In this document: piece by piece, positions 1 to 8,008 of the stretch
Layout: every line of letters begins with the position of its first letter
Numbering within the stretch: the first letter of the stretch is position 1
NCBI GenBank assembly: GCA_033283335.1
Contig: JAWMQP010000001.1
Coordinates: 1-64,000 of the forward strand
DNA from: Pseudomaricurvus sp033283335
GTDB taxonomy: Bacteria > Pseudomonadota > Gammaproteobacteria > Pseudomonadales > Cellvibrionaceae
DNA: 64,000 bases
Direction of reading: 5' to 3'
The notes under the pieces: generated by a model
Told to the model about the DNA's origin: nothing
The model's input: only the letters and a program-made list of their open reading frames with translations
The model's database searches: none
Made by a program: the position numbers and the translations under genes

Positions 1-448
1 CGCTGGATCACGAAACCAACGGCCAGCTGGACGTGGTGGTCAATGTTGACGATGCGACGGTGGGCAGCACGCCGGATGACACGGCGGCGTTGTCGATCAG
101 CGTCAGCGACGTTAACGAAGCGCCGACGGTTGCGCTGAGCAATACCACCACGAGCGTGGCGGAAGACCTGGATACGAGCAGCAGCGTGAAGGTCGCGGAC
201 ATCACCGTGAGCGACGATGCGCTGGGCACCAATGATCTGACGCTGACAGGCGCGGATGCTTCCAAGTTCGAGATCGTCGATAACGGCGGCAACCTGGAGT
301 TGCACCTGAAAGCGGGTGAGACGCTGGATCACGAAACCAACGGCCAGCTGGACGTGGTGGTCAATGTTGACGATGCGACGGTGGGCAGCACGCCGGATGA
401 CACGGCGGCGTTGTCGATCAGCGTCAGCGACGTTAACGAAGCGCCGAC
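1..448 (+). repeat. 321-bp tandem repeat inside adhesin gene
   Basis: Bases 1-127 recur at 322-448 with no difference that I can see, giving a 321-bp (107-residue) period. The array enters from the left edge, so more copies probably lie upstream. The last copy diverges right after the D-V-N-E-A-P codons, where the unique part of the protein begins. Confidence 0.9.
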
Positions 449-3400
449 TACAACCGACGCCATAGTATCAACGAATGAAGACGAACCTTATATCTTCAAC
501 ACCACCGACTTTAATTTTTCCGATCAAGACTCAGGCGATAGTCTGCAATCAATAACAATCACAACCTTGCCTGGTTCCGGTGAATTGCAATTCTACGACG
601 GTACCTCATGGAACGCGGTAGTCGCAGGGTCAGTGTTCACCGTAAGTCAGTTGGAGGCCTCAAATCTACGTTATCAGCCGGAAGTAAATGCGCCTACAGG
701 GGATGGTGACGGCAGTGCGGCGTCAAGTTTCGGTTACAGTGTTTCAGATGGGACGTTCGATAGTGCTTCGGTCAACATGCAAATTGATGTCACTCCAGTC
801 GCTGATACGCCCAATTTGACCATTGGTACTCTGATTGTTGGGGGGCAAACCGGTCAGGACGACAGTTATACTCCTCCGTCGGGTGACGGTCTGCAATTGA
901 CCGTTTACAGTAATTTGCCAACCATATGGTGGGAAAAAAATAATTTCTATGATGCAAGCGGACTTGAGCAAGAGTTGTCCGGGCATACTCCCAGTTCAAC
1001 TTCTGTTGTGTCCAATTTAGGAGCAGGTGATTCTGCCGCAGAGTCAGTAAATGTCCCAGAAAACAGCGCGCTGTTTCTCGAAGGCCTTATCTATTTAGAG
1101 GCGGGCCATGAATACACCTTTAGTGGATACCAAGATGACACCTTCCATTTGGAAGTGGGAGGCGTTGAACTTGAATCACAGGATTATAATAGCTGGGGTG
1201 AGTATGAATCTGTTCCCTTTATACCGCTTGAATCTGGTTATTACACGCTTGAAGTATATGCATACAATGGAGAGGGAGAGGGCAAGGTCAGTCTTCTGGT
1301 GTCTGATGGTGAGGGTTCGCCGCAAGATCTCTCTGCGTATGCTACCTATTCAGATCTTAATGCGGTAGAGGCGGCCGGGGGGCAGCACAGTGCGTATGAA
1401 GACAATGCTGGAGACGGTGGCTATTATCCAGTGCGCTTGGCAGAAGGTATTGAAGGTGCGCCAATACATCTACCTGATATTAATGCATCGCTGAATGATA
1501 TAGATGGATCTGAGAGTCTGATTGTTAGTATTTCCAATATTCCGGTTGGTGCTGTGTTGTCAGATGGGGTAAACAGTTTTACTGCGACTGTAGATAATTC
1601 AACAGTTGTTGTCACAGATTGGTCACTGACAGATCTTACTGTTACAGCCTATATTGACTCCGTCACAGATACTTTCAATTTGACTGTGTCAGCTGTAGCT
1701 AAAGAGTTGGCGAATGGTTCAAGTGCTGTAACTACTGACGACATTGTGGTGACTGTGAATGAAGCTGCGATTAGTCGGTCCCCAGACAGTGCTGATCAGC
1801 TAGTGACGATACTTGAAGATCAAAATTATACCTTCAACGTGGCTGACTTTGGTTTTAGTGACCAGGATGGTGATAATTTTATCAGCGTGATTGTGACAGA
1901 GCCTCAGTCAGGTACTTTGTACTTAAACGGGATTGCAATAACCTCTGAGACCACCGTGTCAGTTACTGAAATCAATTCTGGTTACCTGGTGTATCAGCCT
2001 GAGGCGGACGTTAGTGTTGTGCCAGACAGCAATTTTACATTCAGAGTCGTGGATGATGGCTCTACCGTCGGAGGAGGTCAAGTTCAGTCATCCGACTATA
2101 CCATGATGATTGATATTCAACCGGTTGCAGACCTTATACCAGCTGAAGATGTCTCAGTGGTAATTGGCGATCCTGTAGCATCAGAATTGAATCTTGCTGG
2201 AACAGATGGCAGTACGCTTGAGAATAAGAGTGAGTACGGCTTTCCCAATGGGTTTACGTTGACGACAGTGGGGGGTGGAAGTTTTAGCTACAATTCAGGT
2301 AATGGGCTGGGAGTGGAGACCCCGGGAGACTCCAGTTTCCGTATTGAGTCGGAAGAAGAAATTCAAATTGCATTTCCCACAGGAATGCAATTGATTTCTA
2401 TGCAACTGAAGAATGTAGCTGATGACACGCCTCGGATCACTTCAAAACTCGATGTGTCGGAATTGGGGGCTGGATCATTGACTGGGAAGGTCTATACGGA
2501 AACGAATGAAGTAATTTCGACATCAAATCTTAAAGTTACAGTCGTTTTTGAAGTGCAAAACGGCTCTGAAAAAGAAGAAATTAAAAGGGAGGCAGTTATC
2601 GATGTTGCTAATGGTACCTGGGAGGTTGATTACAGCGATATTGATATGAGTAGCGTCGTTGATGCATGGGTAGTATCCCTAATTGATGGGGATTTGATTA
2701 GTAATGGCGGCGATACCGTAAACCTTAGTTATGGAGTTGATATTACCTCAATAACCTTTGGTGGCGACTCAGACGATACGTTTTCAAGTAAGAAGGTGAA
2801 TAACGGCTACCAAATTTCCTACGTGTCTGTCAATGTCAGTGAAACAGGTGCAGACACCTGGACTTACCCAATTGATATCTACGCTGCGATACGGGATCAG
2901 GTGGGGGAGCCGGAAAGTATAACGGAATTGTTGTTGAGTGGTTTTCCTGACACAGTGCTGTCACTGACTGTAGTTGATGCCAGTGGGAGTTATACGGAAG
3001 TAACACCTGACGAAAATGGACGCTATGATCTCAGTGTGTTTGCTGATTTGCTGGTGACTGATACTTCATCGCAAGGTACAGATAAAATCTACTTAATCAC
3101 TTCTGAAACGTTGCCATCAGGCTACAGCCCGAACTTAGAATTAACTGTCACTGACGGTGATAGCCAGGCGAAAACTGTTGTTGGCGGTACAGAAGGATCA
3201 ACGTTCTTTGGGACAGATGAAAGTGACTGGATGGATGGTGGAGAAGGCCATGATACTATCCTGGCAGGTGAAGGAAATGATGTTATCTATGGAGGTAAAG
3301 GCTCAGATTTCCTATCGGGTGAAGACGGCACTGACACCTTCGCATGGCGTGTAGAAGACCCTGGTGCAGTAGACACTGTACTGGATTTTACTACTGGGAG

Positions 3401-3644
3401 CGGTGGCGATGTTCTGGACTTTACTGACTTGCTGCAGGGCGAAGAGGCAACGGCAGAATCCCTGGACAACTACCTGACATTCAGTAATGACGGCACCAAC
3501 ACCACCATAAGTATCGATGTGGATGGTGATGGCGTTGGCACTGATCAGCAGGTGGTTCTGGAAAGTGTGGTGTTGTCAGGAACTGACCAGGAGATTCTCC
3601 TGCAATTGCTCAACAATGGTAACTTGGTTGTTGATAATAGCTGA
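1..3644 (+). CDS. RTX/cadherin-repeat adhesin, 3' part only
   Basis: This reading frame is already open at base 3, so the gene starts outside the window; 1,213 codons are visible. It begins with cadherin-like repeats ending in the D-V-N-E-A-P motif (around 108-126 and 429-447). Further Ig/cadherin-like modules follow, then a PA14-like segment (about 1060-1330). Glycine/aspartate nonapeptide repeats of the RTX type (about 3228-3345, for example GGEGHDTIL and AGEGNDVIY) should bind calcium. The last 100 or so residues resemble a type I secretion C-terminal target domain. Role inferred: a surface or secreted adhesin exported by an ABC-type I system; no exporter genes are in view. The first 448 bases are much more repetitive and GC-rich than the rest of the gene. 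Partner and ligand cannot be told from sequence. Confidence 0.85.
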   Translation, partial: LDHETNGQLDVVVNVDDATVGSTPDDTAALSISVSDVNEAPTVALSNTTTSVAEDLDTSSSVKVADITVSDDALGTNDLTLTGADASKFEIVDNGGNLELHLKAGETLDHETNGQLDVVVNVDDATVGSTPDDTAALSISVSDVNEAPTTTDAIVSTNEDEPYIFNTTDFNFSDQDSGDSLQSITITTLPGSGELQFYDGTSWNAVVAGSVFTVSQLEASNLRYQPEVNAPTGDGDGSAASSFGYSVSDGTFDSASVNMQIDVTPVADTPNLTIGTLIVGGQTGQDDSYTPPSGDGLQLTVYSNLPTIWWEKNNFYDASGLEQELSGHTPSSTSVVSNLGAGDSAAESVNVPENSALFLEGLIYLEAGHEYTFSGYQDDTFHLEVGGVELESQDYNSWGEYESVPFIPLESGYYTLEVYAYNGEGEGKVSLLVSDGEGSPQDLSAYATYSDLNAVEAAGGQHSAYEDNAGDGGYYPVRLAEGIEGAPIHLPDINASLNDIDGSESLIVSISNIPVGAVLSDGVNSFTATVDNSTVVVTDWSLTDLTVTAYIDSVTDTFNLTVSAVAKELANGSSAVTTDDIVVTVNEAAISRSPDSADQLVTILEDQNYTFNVADFGFSDQDGDNFISVIVTEPQSGTLYLNGIAITSETTVSVTEINSGYLVYQPEADVSVVPDSNFTFRVVDDGSTVGGGQVQSSDYTMMIDIQPVADLIPAEDVSVVIGDPVASELNLAGTDGSTLENKSEYGFPNGFTLTTVGGGSFSYNSGNGLGVETPGDSSFRIESEEEIQIAFPTGMQLISMQLKNVADDTPRITSKLDVSELGAGSLTGKVYTETNEVISTSNLKVTVVFEVQNGSEKEEIKREAVIDVANGTWEVDYSDIDMSSVVDAWVVSLIDGDLISNGGDTVNLSYGVDITSITFGGDSDDTFSSKKVNNGYQISYVSVNVSETGADTWTYPIDIYAAIRDQVGEPESITELLLSGFPDTVLSLTVVDASGSYTEVTPDENGRYDLSVFADLLVTDTSSQGTDKIYLITSETLPSGYSPNLELTVTDGDSQAKTVVGGTEGSTFFGTDESDWMDGGEGHDTILAGEGNDVIYGGKGSDFLSGEDGTDTFAWRVEDPGAVDTVLDFTTGSGGDVLDFTDLLQGEEATAESLDNYLTFSNDGTNTTISIDVDGDGVGTDQQVVLESVVLSGTDQEILLQLLNNGNLVVDNS

Positions 3645-3646
3645 TA

Positions 3647-3672
3647 GTAACTGGCCCGCAGTGGCCAGTTAC
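3647..3672 (+). terminator. Hairpin after adhesin gene
   Basis: A perfect 10-bp inverted repeat (GTAACTGGCC and its complement) with a 6-base loop starts two bases after the adhesin stop codon. A short AATTTT follows instead of a long T tract, so termination is likely but not certain. Confidence 0.6.
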
Positions 3673-3702
3673 CAATTTTCGGTTGATGTTGAGTGATTGA
3701 TA

Positions 3703-4731
3703 TTAGGTAATCGGAGTGGAAAAAAGCTCCACCAACCGATCATCCACCCAACTCTGCATTTTGTAATTTTTCAAAAACGCACAGTGCGAACCATAGCGGG
3801 TCACTTCCAGCGAGAGGTGTTCCGTCAAGGGTTCGCGCGGTAGCATTTGTGCCCGCACAATGGGGTCATCCTCGCTGGTAATAATGGTGGTGGGAACTGG
3901 CAATTGGCTCAAACGGCCTTCGCGAAGATGATAAGCGTCAAAATAGCTGTCTGTATCCCGGTAGGGGGTGTAACCCGGGATAAAAAACTCATTCATTTCC
4001 TTCAGGGTTTTGACCCGTTTCAGTTGTGACTGGTAGGTGTATTCCGGGTGGTGTTGGGTTTTTTTCAGTAGCGACTGTTTCCATTTGTGGACGAAATAGC
4101 GTTCATAAGGGCCCTGGCTCAGGGCCTTCATGGTGTCCTGGGGGCAAATCACTGGGCACACGGCCACCGCCCGATCAATGCGATAGTCATTTTGAGTTTG
4201 GGCGATGGTCGTGCGCAGGGTGAAATTGCCACCCAGGGAAAAGCCTGCCAGGAAGTAGTGCTCATGGGGATAGCGTTGCTGTAAATCTTCCAGGGCGCCG
4301 GTGATATCCGTCAATCGTGTGGAATTGAACAATTCTTTGTTCAGGTGGTGGCTGTTGCCATGGTCGCGGAAATTAAGCCTGAAGATGGCGTGACCTTGCT
4401 CATACAGAGCCTGTGCGGCAGAGAGCATGTAGGCGGAATCGCTGCTGCCTTCCCAGCCGTGCAGGAGAATCACCAGTGATTTTGCCTTGGCTTGTGGTGT
4501 GTAGAAACCTTGCAGACGGGCCCGGTGATGACTGTCCAGAATGATTTCCTGTGAAGCTCGCTGCAAGGCCAGGGTTCGTCGTTGTACCATCCATTTTCTC
4601 AGGCCCGCACTGGAGACCAGATTTTGGACGTGGGCATTGCGTAAGCCACGTGGTGGTGTGAAGCTGGGCTCTGTCTTAGGTACTGGCTTAGGTACTGGCT
4701 TGAGAACAGGTTTGGGAGTTGATTCGGTCAT
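3703..4731 (-). CDS. YheT-family alpha/beta hydrolase
   Basis: A 342-residue protein from the ATG at 4731. A TTG 63 bases further upstream would add a poorly conserved-looking leader and is less likely. The alpha/beta hydrolase fold is shown by the oxyanion-region motif LLHGWEGS and the nucleophile elbow GFSLGGN; a late Gly-Ser-His (GSHCAFL) supplies the catalytic histidine. Length and motif spacing fit the YheT/COG0429 family, whose physiological substrate is not settled, so no substrate is assigned. The N-terminus carries a short Lys-Pro-Val repeat encoded by a duplicated 12-bp unit (4675-4698). The gene diverges from the M23 peptidase, sharing an 83-bp upstream region. Confidence 0.85.
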   Translation of the reverse strand: MTESTPKPVLKPVPKPVPKTEPSFTPPRGLRNAHVQNLVSSAGLRKWMVQRRTLALQRASQEIILDSHHRARLQGFYTPQAKAKSLVILLHGWEGSSDSAYMLSAAQALYEQGHAIFRLNFRDHGNSHHLNKELFNSTRLTDITGALEDLQQRYPHEHYFLAGFSLGGNFTLRTTIAQTQNDYRIDRAVAVCPVICPQDTMKALSQGPYERYFVHKWKQSLLKKTQHHPEYTYQSQLKRVKTLKEMNEFFIPGYTPYRDTDSYFDAYHLREGRLSQLPVPTTIITSEDDPIVRAQMLPREPLTEHLSLEVTRYGSHCAFLKNYKMQSWVDDRLVELFSTPIT

Positions 4732-4814
4732 TAGGCTGGGGATGGGTCGTCCGGTTTTAGTGAGCTGTGTTACTCTAACTGGAGTGAGGTCCAAAGAACA
4801 GGGGGAGGGAGAAA

Positions 4815-5717
4815 GTGTCCAATTTGAGACGCAAAGCAGTATTGGTAAAGTCTATGGCGATCACGCTGTCAATGGCTATATTGGCACTATTTGCCGGAGC
4901 TTTGCTCGCAGATTCTACTGCTTCTGGCCAGGACGGTCCCATGATTCGTGGAGAATGGCAGCAAGGTGCGGTGCTGGTTGGGCAAATACCTTCAGGTCAT
5001 ACATTGTTTTTTCTGGACCGAGAGGTACCTGTCAGTGAGGATGGGTATTTTGTGCTGGGTCTGGGGCGAGACTTTCCTGATGAGGCGCACCTGAAGGTCG
5101 TTGACGGGCAGGGTAGGGAGGCCGTTTATACCTATCCCGTCGATCAACGGGAGTATCAAATTCAGCGCGTCGAAGGTGTGCCGTCTCGCACGGTCAATCC
5201 TGACCCTGAGCACCTGGCCCGTATTCGTGATGAAGCTGCCCAGGCCAGAGCTGCCCGCAAGATAATCAGTCCGTTGCAGGCCTACCGGCAATCGTTTCAA
5301 TGGCCGTTGCTGGGTCCGGTTACTGGTGTGTACGGCAGCCAGCGGTACTACAATGGCGAGCCTCGACGCCCTCATTTTGGTGTCGACGTGGCAGCGCCCA
5401 CGGGCACACCGATAGTGGCTCCAGTGGATGGTGTGGTAACTCTGGCGCATAAGGAAATGTTCTTCTCAGGTGGCACGTTGATTGTGGATCATGGCCAGGG
5501 GTTATCCTCTTCATTCATCCATTTAAGCAAGATCTTGGTCAAGGTGGGCGATAGGGTTAAACAGGGTGACATTATCGCTGAGGTCGGCGCGACAGGTCGG
5601 GTAACCGGACCGCATTTGGACTGGCGTATGAACTGGTTCGATCAACGGGTTGATCCGGCGTTGCTGGTACCTCCTATGGAGGAGGCGTTGAGCAGCTCCA
5701 AAAACCAGGTCCAATGA
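4815..5717 (+). CDS. M23-family metallopeptidase, exported
   Basis: A 300-residue protein starting at GTG, chosen because a strong GGAGGGAG purine stretch sits just upstream. An N-terminal hydrophobic segment (about residues 15-32) looks like a signal peptide. The C-terminal half is a LytM/M23 domain: HFGVD gives the first His and Asp zinc ligands, and GPHLDW near the end supplies the final histidine. Family members cut peptidoglycan cross-links or act as activators in the periplasm; which applies here is unknown. The stop codon lies inside a perfect 20-bp tandem duplication. No cell-division partner gene is adjacent. Confidence 0.88.
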   Translation: MSNLRRKAVLVKSMAITLSMAILALFAGALLADSTASGQDGPMIRGEWQQGAVLVGQIPSGHTLFFLDREVPVSEDGYFVLGLGRDFPDEAHLKVVDGQGREAVYTYPVDQREYQIQRVEGVPSRTVNPDPEHLARIRDEAAQARAARKIISPLQAYRQSFQWPLLGPVTGVYGSQRYYNGEPRRPHFGVDVAAPTGTPIVAPVDGVVTLAHKEMFFSGGTLIVDHGQGLSSSFIHLSKILVKVGDRVKQGDIIAEVGATGRVTGPHLDWRMNWFDQRVDPALLVPPMEEALSSSKNQVQ

Positions 5718-5748
5718 CAAGTCACAGGGTCCAATGACAAGTCACAGG
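5709..5748. repeat. Tandem duplication, 2 x 20 bp, over stop codon
   Basis: Two identical 20-bp units (5709-5728 and 5729-5748) follow one another; the first contains the TGA stop (5715-5717) of the M23 peptidase. Confidence 0.9.
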
Positions 5749-5802
5749 CAGTTGAGTAAGATAATCACCCCGTCCAGGCGGGATGTATTTCAGGCAAGCA
5801 GC

Positions 5803-5832
5803 GAAAGTTTCCAACAGGAAAGTTTCCAACAG
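5803..5832. repeat. Tandem duplication, 2 x 15 bp
   Basis: The 15-mer GAAAGTTTCCAACAG is present twice in a row in the 193-bp gap before the Trm112-like gene. Confidence 0.9.
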
Positions 5833-5910
5833 GTAGAGAGTTTCTGTCAGATAGAATGATTCTGGCAATTAGAACGATACCGGCAGATAGACAGTTTTAA
5901 GGTAGTGGAT

Positions 5911-6108
5911 ATGATTGATAAAAAGTTATTGAGTTTGCTGGTTTGCCCGGTCAGTAAAGCACCGCTGGAGTACGATAGGGAAAAACAGGAGCTGGTCTGT
6001 TGGGCCAGTGGTTTGGCGTACCCAATTCGTGATGGTATACCCGTTATGCTTGAAGGCGAGGCCCGTCAACTTACTCTGGAAGAGAAAGAAGCACACGAAT
6101 CCAAATAA
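5911..6108 (+). CDS. Trm112/YcaR-family small protein
   Basis: A 65-residue protein. The ATG at 5911 is preferred over a GTG six bases upstream because AAGG lies at a suitable distance and the family normally starts close to the LLxLLVCPV segment. The sequence has the family signature: a CPV near the N-terminus, a single later Cys, then GLAYPIRDGIPVML. Family proteins are small zinc-ribbon-like partners that stabilise methyltransferases; the bacterial form is often next to lpxK and kdsB, but neither is present here. Only two cysteines are visible, fewer than in E. coli YcaR, so metal binding is doubtful. Confidence 0.88.
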   Translation: MIDKKLLSLLVCPVSKAPLEYDREKQELVCWASGLAYPIRDGIPVMLEGEARQLTLEEKEAHESK

Positions 6109-6153
6109 AGTTAGAACTGATAGCGAGTTTAAGCTTATAAAGGAACCAAATTC

Positions 6154-6504
6154 ATGGCAGAAGAGTCCATTTTTACCCGAATTATCAACGGTGAAATTCC
6201 CGCCGAAAAAGTGTATGAAGACGATACCTGCATCTGCATTAAGGATATCGCCCCGAAAGCACCGGTACATTTGTTACTTATTCCTCGCAAACCTATCCCG
6301 CGACTGGTGGATGCAACCCCGGAAGACCAGGCATTGTTGGGGCAATTGATGCTCAAGGCCGGAGAAATCGCGCGTGAGCAGGGCGTCGGTGATGCCTTTC
6401 GGTTAATTGTCAACAATGGTGCCGAGGCCGGCCAAACGGTCTTTCATCTGCATTTGCACATTCTGGGCGGCAAAGCCTTTTCAGAAGCTGCCCTCGGCTT
6501 CTAA
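6154..6504 (+). CDS. hinT: HIT-family purine nucleoside phosphoramidase
   Basis: A 116-residue protein with the diagnostic histidine triad HLHLHIL near the C-terminus and the SIFTRIINGEIPA N-terminus typical of bacterial HinT/YcfF. Family members hydrolyse purine nucleoside phosphoramidates in the cytoplasm. It lies 45 bp after the Trm112-like gene on the same strand and may be co-transcribed with it. A hairpin with a T tract at 6647-6671 probably ends the transcript. Confidence 0.93.
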   Translation: MAEESIFTRIINGEIPAEKVYEDDTCICIKDIAPKAPVHLLLIPRKPIPRLVDATPEDQALLGQLMLKAGEIAREQGVGDAFRLIVNNGAEAGQTVFHLHLHILGGKAFSEAALGF

Positions 6505-6526
6505 TTCGTCTATTCCAGTCTATTCC

Positions 6527-6555
6527 CACGAACCCTTGTCAGATCTGGGTTCGTG
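6527..6555 (+). other. Perfect 9-bp inverted repeat after hinT
   Basis: CACGAACCC and its exact complement are separated by 11 bases. A C-run rather than a T-run follows, so this is a stable hairpin but a poor intrinsic terminator. The surrounding 330-bp gap (6505-6834) shows no convincing gene. Confidence 0.6.
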
Positions 6556-6646
6556 CCCCCCCTTATACGATCCTCAGAACTCAAGCGGTTGCTAGGCTTT
6601 TGGTCATTGATCAACGGTATGTCTAGCCTGGCCGGCTTATCGTCTC

Positions 6647-6671
6647 CTACACTTTTTAGGTGTGGTTTTTT
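6647..6671 (+). terminator. Intrinsic terminator downstream of hinT
   Basis: A 6-bp stem (CTACAC pairing with GTGTGG, one G-U pair) with a 7-base loop is directly followed by six T residues. Confidence 0.65.
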
Positions 6672-6834
6672 GTGGCCAAGTTTGCGCTGGTTGGTGAATT
6701 TGATGCCAAGTGGTTGTCAGAATAAACAGAAAATTATTAATAACTGATTTGCTTATAGATTCAGTCACAAAATCGTCAAGCTTCTCTCCGTACAATGACC
6801 CCTTATTAATAACAATCTGATCTGAAATCGCTTT

Positions 6835-7806
6835 ATGACGGCTGCAACTTATGCTCGCCGGCAAGGGAAAGCCTGGTTAGTAAAACGGCTATTGATGGCC
6901 TATCAACCGAATTCTATTCACCTTTTGTTGGCCGTGTTTATGGTCGTTGTAGTCCTGGTGAGCGCTCGCTGGACAACAGTTTCCTACTGGCTCAACAGCC
7001 TGACTCATTCTGTACCTGCTAACTCCCTGAGCCTTGGGCTGGAGGAATATCAGTTGTTGGGTGAGCCAGTACAGCTGGAAATAATGAGCCACAACGCTTC
7101 CGGCCTGACCTATAACCCAGACACCGATACCCTGTTCGCGATTGCCAACAACCCCACTTACATTGTTGAACTCACCAAGTTGGGCGAAGAGCTGCGAAAA
7201 ATTCCGCTTGCTGGCTTCGACGATACCGAGGGGCTTGTGTATTTGGGCGATAGCCGTTTCGCCCTGGTGGAAGAGGATAGACGCACCGTTGTGACGGTCA
7301 CTATTGATGATGGAACTCAGAAATTACAGCGGGCCGAGGGTAAAGCCCTGTCCTTTGCCTTTACCCATAAAAACAATAAGGGTTTCGAAGGCGTGGCCTT
7401 TAATCCCGTGGATCAGAGCCTGTTTGTGGTCAATGAGCAATCCCCCCGTGAGCTGTATCACATCCAGGGGGCAGTGGAAGAGGGTGCCCTTAACCTGGTC
7501 ATAGCGAGCCCCTGGAAGCTGGAGAGCAAGCCATTGGGCAATCGGGATTTGTCAGGCTTGCACTTCAGTTCGGCAACCGGCAATTTGCTGCTGTTGAGCG
7601 ATGAATCCAAGGCTCTGACAGAGACCAATTTGCAGGGGCAGGTAATTTCACGCCTGTCGTTGCGCAGTGGTACCGCCGGCTTCAAAGACAGCGTCCCCCA
7701 GGCCGAGGGCGTAACCATGGATAATGACGGACATCTCTATATCCTGAGTGAGCCTAACCTGTTCTATCGCCTGGCGCCGCCCAGGGGCTTGTTGGCAGCT
7801 CAATAA
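6835..7806 (+). CDS. SdiA-regulated family beta-propeller-like protein
   Basis: A 323-residue protein with one membrane-spanning segment (about residues 28-45), followed by a periplasmic domain resembling the SdiA-regulated/YjiK family: ASGLTYNPDTDTLFAIANN, FDDTEGLVYLG, GFEGVAFNP and LSGLHF recur as strand-forming blocks. The family has no established biochemical activity; the name reflects regulation of a homologue in enterics. Start choice is weak: an internal ATG at 6895 is also possible and would still keep the hydrophobic segment. It sits alone between hinT and alaS. Confidence 0.8.
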   Translation: MTAATYARRQGKAWLVKRLLMAYQPNSIHLLLAVFMVVVVLVSARWTTVSYWLNSLTHSVPANSLSLGLEEYQLLGEPVQLEIMSHNASGLTYNPDTDTLFAIANNPTYIVELTKLGEELRKIPLAGFDDTEGLVYLGDSRFALVEEDRRTVVTVTIDDGTQKLQRAEGKALSFAFTHKNNKGFEGVAFNPVDQSLFVVNEQSPRELYHIQGAVEEGALNLVIASPWKLESKPLGNRDLSGLHFSSATGNLLLLSDESKALTETNLQGQVISRLSLRSGTAGFKDSVPQAEGVTMDNDGHLYILSEPNLFYRLAPPRGLLAAQ

Positions 7807-7949
7807 TTGTCCCATCGCGAAATTCCTGCTCGTTGAGTCCTGAAACCAGTAAATAGCTGCTTGAGGGCAGGGCAGGCGTCGAATTCTGTTGTTTCTTACG
7901 GCAGAATCGCCGAGAAACCCCGAAAAGTCTCGCTCAGGTCTCGGTGTTT

Positions 7950-7993
7950 TGGCTGGCATCTTATATACTTAGCCGCTTTTAGTTTGCCAGCCA
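7950..7993 (+). promoter_or_regulatory. Palindrome flanking alaS promoter region
   Basis: Perfect 9-bp arms TGGCTGGCA (7950-7958) and TGCCAGCCA (7985-7993) bracket a -10-like TATACT (7964-7969) just before alaS. The -35 is poor. E. coli AlaRS is known to repress its own gene by binding a palindrome around the transcription start, so this is a plausible autoregulatory operator; that link is inference. Confidence 0.5.
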
Positions 7994-8008
7994 TTGGATC
8001 GAGACTTT

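Noticed and set aside
6553..6747. 64-codon open frame after hinT
   Set aside because: It spans an intrinsic terminator hairpin and has no coding character.
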